From contig NZ_JACKVK010000008.1 of assembly GCF_025823185.1 (NCBI RefSeq), positions 732,312 to 796,311 of the forward strand: 64,000 nucleotides of DNA. Reading direction: 5' to 3'. A model generated the notes under the pieces. The model was not told the origin of the DNA. It ran no database searches and was given only the letters and a program-made list of their open reading frames with translations. Below are positions 60,762 through 64,000 of this stretch, one piece after another. The first letter of the stretch is position 1; each line of letters starts with the position of its first letter. This DNA is from Mycobacterium yunnanensis. Its GTDB lineage: Bacteria; Actinomycetota; Actinomycetes; Mycobacteriales; Mycobacteriaceae. A program made the translations under genes and the position numbers.

Positions 60762-62165
60762 TTGCACTCCGATGTTCTGATCGTCGGTGCGGGCAGCGCC
60801 GGTTGCGTTCTGGCCGAAAGGCTTTCACGCGACCCGGGCCGTTCGGTCACCGTCGTCGAAGCCGGGCCGGGGGCGTCGGAACCCCCGGTGGCGGCCCAGA
60901 TCGCAGACGGGCTTCGGTTGCCGATCGGCGCGGGCAGTTCGGTGGTCCGGCGCTACGAGACGACGCTGACCGACCGTCCGCGGCGCACGGCGTCGATCAT
61001 GCGCGGGGAGGTCGTCGGGGGGTCGGGGGCCGTCAACGGCGGCTACTTCTGCCGTGGCCTGCCCGCCGACTTCGACGGTTGGGGGATCCCCGGTTGGTCG
61101 TGGGACGACGTACTACCGCACTTCCTCGACATCGAGACCGACCTGGACTTCACCGGACCGCTCCACGGCTCCGCCGGACCCATGCGCATCGCACGTGTCG
61201 CCGATTTCGACGAGGGTGCAGCCGCCTTCGACGCCGCGGCACGTGGGCGTGGCTTCGAGTGGGTCGAGGATCTCAACGGCAACGACGGGGGGCGGCCGGG
61301 TGTCGGCCCGGTGCCGCTCAACGTCGAGCGCGGCACCAGGGTCGGACCCGGTGAGGCCTTCCTCGGCCCTGCGGTTGGGCGACCGAACGTGACGGTGCTG
61401 CACGACCGTAGGGTGCGGCGGATCCGGTTCGCCGGGAGCCGCGCCGTCGGCGTGCAGTGTCTCGGGTCCGGTGAGCTGACCGCCGACCACGTGGTGCTCT
61501 CGGCTGGCGCCATCGGGTCGGCGCACCTGCTGCTGCTCTCGGGCATCGGCCCGGCAGAGCAGCTGGCCGCGATGGGGGTCCCCGTGGTGGCTGATCTCCC
61601 GGTGGGAACCCGCTGCGTCGATCATCCCGAATGGGTGCTCCCCGTCGACTGGCCCGCAGCGCCCGGCCGGCCTCCGCTAGAGACGCTGCTGACCACCGCC
61701 GACGGTCTGGAGATTCGCTGCTACACAACCGGTTTCGCCACCATGACCGGATCGGCGCACGACCCGTCGGACCGGCCCCACCTCGGCGTCACCCTGATGC
61801 GGCCCCGGTCCCGCGGGCGGCTGCGCTTGACCTCGGCCGATCCGGCCGTGTCGCCTCTGATCGAACACCGTTACGACAGTGAGCAATCCGACGTCATCGC
61901 CCTGGCGGACGGCGCAGACCTGGCACACGATCTCGCAGGGTCGGGGTATCACGCCCGTGAATCGTCCTGGTCGACGTCGCAACACCTGTGTGGCACCGTC
62001 CCGATGGGTCGCGACGGCGAGGCGCCGTTGGACGAGCGATGCCGCGTGCGTGGCGTCGAGGGGCTATGGGTGGTCGACGGATCGATCCTGCCCGAGATCA
62101 CCAGCCGTGGGCCGCACGCCACCATCGTGATGATCGGTCACCGGGCAGCCGACTTCATCGGGTGA
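60762..62165 (+). CDS. mftG: Mycofactocin-linked GMC oxidoreductase MftG
   Basis: 467 aa from TTG 60762. FAD motif VLIVGAGSAGCVLAERLS, GGSGAVNGGYFCRG, LSAGAIGSAHLLLLSGIG, and the C-terminal His in STSQHLCGTVP and His in SRGPHATIVMIGHRAADF. Passes electrons from reduced mycofactocin to the respiratory chain. Start without RBS, so uncertain. Overlaps the convergent racemase by 11 bp. Confidence 0.92.
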   Translation: MHSDVLIVGAGSAGCVLAERLSRDPGRSVTVVEAGPGASEPPVAAQIADGLRLPIGAGSSVVRRYETTLTDRPRRTASIMRGEVVGGSGAVNGGYFCRGLPADFDGWGIPGWSWDDVLPHFLDIETDLDFTGPLHGSAGPMRIARVADFDEGAAAFDAAARGRGFEWVEDLNGNDGGRPGVGPVPLNVERGTRVGPGEAFLGPAVGRPNVTVLHDRRVRRIRFAGSRAVGVQCLGSGELTADHVVLSAGAIGSAHLLLLSGIGPAEQLAAMGVPVVADLPVGTRCVDHPEWVLPVDWPAAPGRPPLETLLTTADGLEIRCYTTGFATMTGSAHDPSDRPHLGVTLMRPRSRGRLRLTSADPAVSPLIEHRYDSEQSDVIALADGADLAHDLAGSGYHARESSWSTSQHLCGTVPMGRDGEAPLDERCRVRGVEGLWVVDGSILPEITSRGPHATIVMIGHRAADFIG

Positions 62166-62820
62166 CCTGCCCCATCCTGACGAGGGCCTCGGCCAGCAGC
62201 GTCGCGGCGACCACGCCGTCGACGACGGGGACGCCGAGCCGCTCGGCGAGCGGCGCGGCGAACGGGGCCATCGCCGCGCAGCCCAGCACGATCGATCCGC
62301 TGGCGTCCTGAGCCAGGGCCGTCTCGCAGAGGTCGCCGATCGGCCCGACGGTGGTGGGATCGGAATCGATCCGCAGCACCGGGATGTCGGTGGCGTAGAC
62401 GCCGAGGCACTGGCTTGGCGTGTAGGTCTTGGCCAGGGTCCACGCGGTCGGCACCGTCGCCGACATGGACGTGACCACCGAGAAGCTTCCGGCGCTCAGG
62501 GCGGCGGCGTGCATCGCGGCCTGCGCGATGCCCAGAACCGGAACGTCGACCGTCGTACGGACCTGTTCGAGCCCCGGATCGCCGAAGCAGGCGATCACGT
62601 AGGCGTCGGGACGGTCGGGTCCTGCTTGGGCACGGGCCACCACGTCGAGAAGATGTGGGATGCAGCGTTCTTCGTCGTCGTCGTTCTCGATGCTCGCGGG
62701 GCCCTCGGCCGGGTTGACGGCCATGACCTTGGTGGCCGGCCCCGCGACCGAGCGCGCCGAGGATTCGATGGCGGCCGTCATGGAGGCGGTGGTGTTCGGG
62801 TTGACGAGCAGCAGACGCAC
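62155..62820 (-). CDS. Aspartate/glutamate/hydantoin racemase family protein
   Basis: 221 aa from GTG 62820. Starts LLLVNPNTTASMT, with catalytic Cys in AYVIACFGDPGLE and SIVLGCAAMA, the two-Cys pattern of hydantoin racemases; GVPVVDGV near the end. Cofactor-independent epimerase; substrate unknown. Convergent with mftG (11-bp overlap); no known mycofactocin role. Confidence 0.88.
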   Translation of the reverse strand: MRLLLVNPNTTASMTAAIESSARSVAGPATKVMAVNPAEGPASIENDDDEERCIPHLLDVVARAQAGPDRPDAYVIACFGDPGLEQVRTTVDVPVLGIAQAAMHAAALSAGSFSVVTSMSATVPTAWTLAKTYTPSQCLGVYATDIPVLRIDSDPTTVGPIGDLCETALAQDASGSIVLGCAAMAPFAAPLAERLGVPVVDGVVAATLLAEALVRMGQVTR

Positions 62821-62840
62821 GCCACCAGCGTAAGCGGGAG

Positions 62841-64000
62841 TCAGCCCCGGTGCCGCCCACCAGCGGGCCGGCGCACGAGACGCGACTGGCGGCCGTCGCG
62901 GCCGGGGGCCCAGATTGCCACGAACAGCGCTGCCACCGCGATCACCGAGGCGAGCACGAGAACCGAGGAGTCCATCGCGTGCAGGAAAGCGGACTTGGCT
63001 AGTTCGGCGAGCGGCGCACCCTGCGGTCCCATCCGGTCGGCCACTGCGAGTGCCTCGGCGAGCGAGCCAATGGCGCGCTCACGGACGGGTTCGGGAAAGC
63101 GCGCGAGGTCGGGGCGGAGCTCGCTGGTGTAGCGCCCGGCGAGGATGGAACCCGCAACGGCGATGCCCAGCGCCGCCCCAATCTCGCGCGTGGCGTCGTT
63201 GACTGCCGAGGCCACCCCCTGCTTTTCGTCGGGCACCGCGCCCATGATGGCCGACGTCGTCGGCGCCGTGCACAAGCCGATGCCGGTGCTCATGACGATC
63301 AAGGGCCACGCCAGGTCCAGGTAGGACGAGTCCAGGTCGAGTAGGCGCAAGCACGACAGGCCCGTAGCGATCAGGACCAGACCGACCGTCACCGCAGCGC
63401 GGAGCCCGACCCTCGGCAGGTACCAACCGGTGGCGATGCTGAGGACGAAGACCGGCACCATCAGCGGCGCCAGAGCGAATGCGGTGCCGAGCGGGCTGTA
63501 GCCCATCACCAACTGGATGTACTGCATGGCAATGAAGAAGAAGCCGAAGTTGGCGAAGAACAGGATGGTGATGCCTAGCGCGCCGGTGGCGAAGTCGGGC
63601 CTGGCGAACAGGCGCACGTCGAGCAGGGGGGCGGGGAGCCGTAACTGCAGGGCGGCGAACGCCACCGAGCTTGCCACTCCTGCCGCCATGAAGCCCCATA
63701 CCAGGGGATGCGACCAGCCTCGGATGGGCGCCTCGACGACACCGAAGACGAACAGCGCGACCGCAGCACCAATGAGGACGGCCCCTCGCCAATCCAGCGG
63801 CGCGGCGTCCTCGTCGCGGGAAGACGGCACGGTGCATGCGAACGCGGTGATGAGCGCTCCGGCCCCTGCGAAGGCCCAGAAGATCGACTGCCATGCCCAG
63901 AAATGCAGCAGAATGCCGCTTACCAGGAACCCGAGAACGGCCCCCGAGCCGACGACGCCGGCCCAAATGCCAACGGCCTTGCTGCGCTGCGACTTTGGAT
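62841..64000 (-). CDS. MFS drug exporter, EmrB/QacA type (N-terminus outside window)
   Basis: The frame stays open to the right edge, so at least 386 C-terminal residues are visible and the start is missing. Right-edge sequence SQRSKAVGIWAGVVGSGAVLG is MFS motif A/C region of the 14-helix DHA2 family; about ten helices follow, with GIGLCTAPTTSAIMGAVPDEKQGVASAVNDATREIGAALG (motif-like in parts). Exports drugs or small organics by proton antiport. Confidence 0.9.
   Translation of the reverse strand, partial: PKSQRSKAVGIWAGVVGSGAVLGFLVSGILLHFWAWQSIFWAFAGAGALITAFACTVPSSRDEDAAPLDWRGAVLIGAAVALFVFGVVEAPIRGWSHPLVWGFMAAGVASSVAFAALQLRLPAPLLDVRLFARPDFATGALGITILFFANFGFFFIAMQYIQLVMGYSPLGTAFALAPLMVPVFVLSIATGWYLPRVGLRAAVTVGLVLIATGLSCLRLLDLDSSYLDLAWPLIVMSTGIGLCTAPTTSAIMGAVPDEKQGVASAVNDATREIGAALGIAVAGSILAGRYTSELRPDLARFPEPVRERAIGSLAEALAVADRMGPQGAPLAELAKSAFLHAMDSSVLVLASVIAVAALFVAIWAPGRDGRQSRLVRRPAGGRHRG

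Overview
The window is high-GC actinobacterial DNA and carries the rplJ-rplL / mkl / rpoB-rpoC / end(nfo) / fadE8-echA4-echA5 / rpsL-rpsG-fusA-tuf / mycofactocin gene order typical of mycobacteria. The backbone follows the M. tuberculosis Rv0651-Rv0697 order, but large accessory insertions, including a sugar/polyol catabolic locus and a secreted glycosidase, point to an environmental, probably rapidly growing Mycobacterium (Mycolicibacterium type). Many genes have GTG/TTG starts, 4-bp ATGA/GTGA overlaps, or a TANNNT -10 box 6-7 nt before a leaderless start codon, all common in mycobacteria.

Layout. 1-2.5 kb: 3' part of a GH13 alpha-glucosidase, a small hypothetical gene, then the promoter and leader of the ribosomal stalk operon. 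2.5-7.3 kb: rplJ-rplL, an Mkl/MlaF-type ATPase, a methyltransferase and a secreted alpha/beta hydrolase. 7.4-15.2 kb: rpoB-rpoC. 15.3-16.4 kb: an AbiEi-N/DUF559-like gene flanked by inverted copies of a 58-bp palindromic element, then a G-quadruplex-like tract. 16.4-26.5 kb: a two-regulator (LacI, DeoR) sugar/polyol locus with dehydrogenase, ManA, ABC importer, aldolase, FGGY kinase and PfkB kinase. 26.5-33.3 kb: endonuclease IV, a 1430-aa secreted propeller/cadherin-like/glycosidase protein, a PAP2 membrane protein and a cupin. 33.4-39.1 kb: lipid catabolism genes fadE8, echA4, a PaaX-like regulator and echA5, two DUF3060 proteins and a TetR regulator. The mmpS5-mmpL5-Rv0678 locus found here in M. 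tuberculosis is absent. 39.2-43.8 kb: str operon. 43.9-53 kb: PP2C phosphatase, SHOCT membrane protein, mycofactocin-type SDR behind a KstR-like site, universal stress protein, arginine/ornithine catabolism (rocE, intact rocD, ddaH, AsnC regulator) and a ferredoxin reductase. 53-54.9 kb: an ECF sigma factor overlapping a three-unit VOC-fold gene. 54.9-62.2 kb: a complete mycofactocin cluster mftR-mftABCD-mftE-mftF-mftG; mftA (31 codons) is intact and mftE seems to have its own leaderless promoter. 62.2-64 kb: a hydantoin-racemase-like gene and a truncated MFS exporter.

Most unusual observation: RNA polymerase deviates at active-centre positions that I recall as nearly invariant. The beta' trigger loop has Lys plus one inserted residue where the catalytic His (E. 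coli H936) is expected. The bridge-helix hinge Gly (E. coli G778) is Ser, the beta Pro next to the fork loop (E. coli P552) is Ser, and nearby F-loop residues also differ. Together these suggest an altered bridge-helix-cap/trigger-loop region, perhaps linked to inhibitor resistance. The comparison with other polymerases is from memory and needs an alignment.
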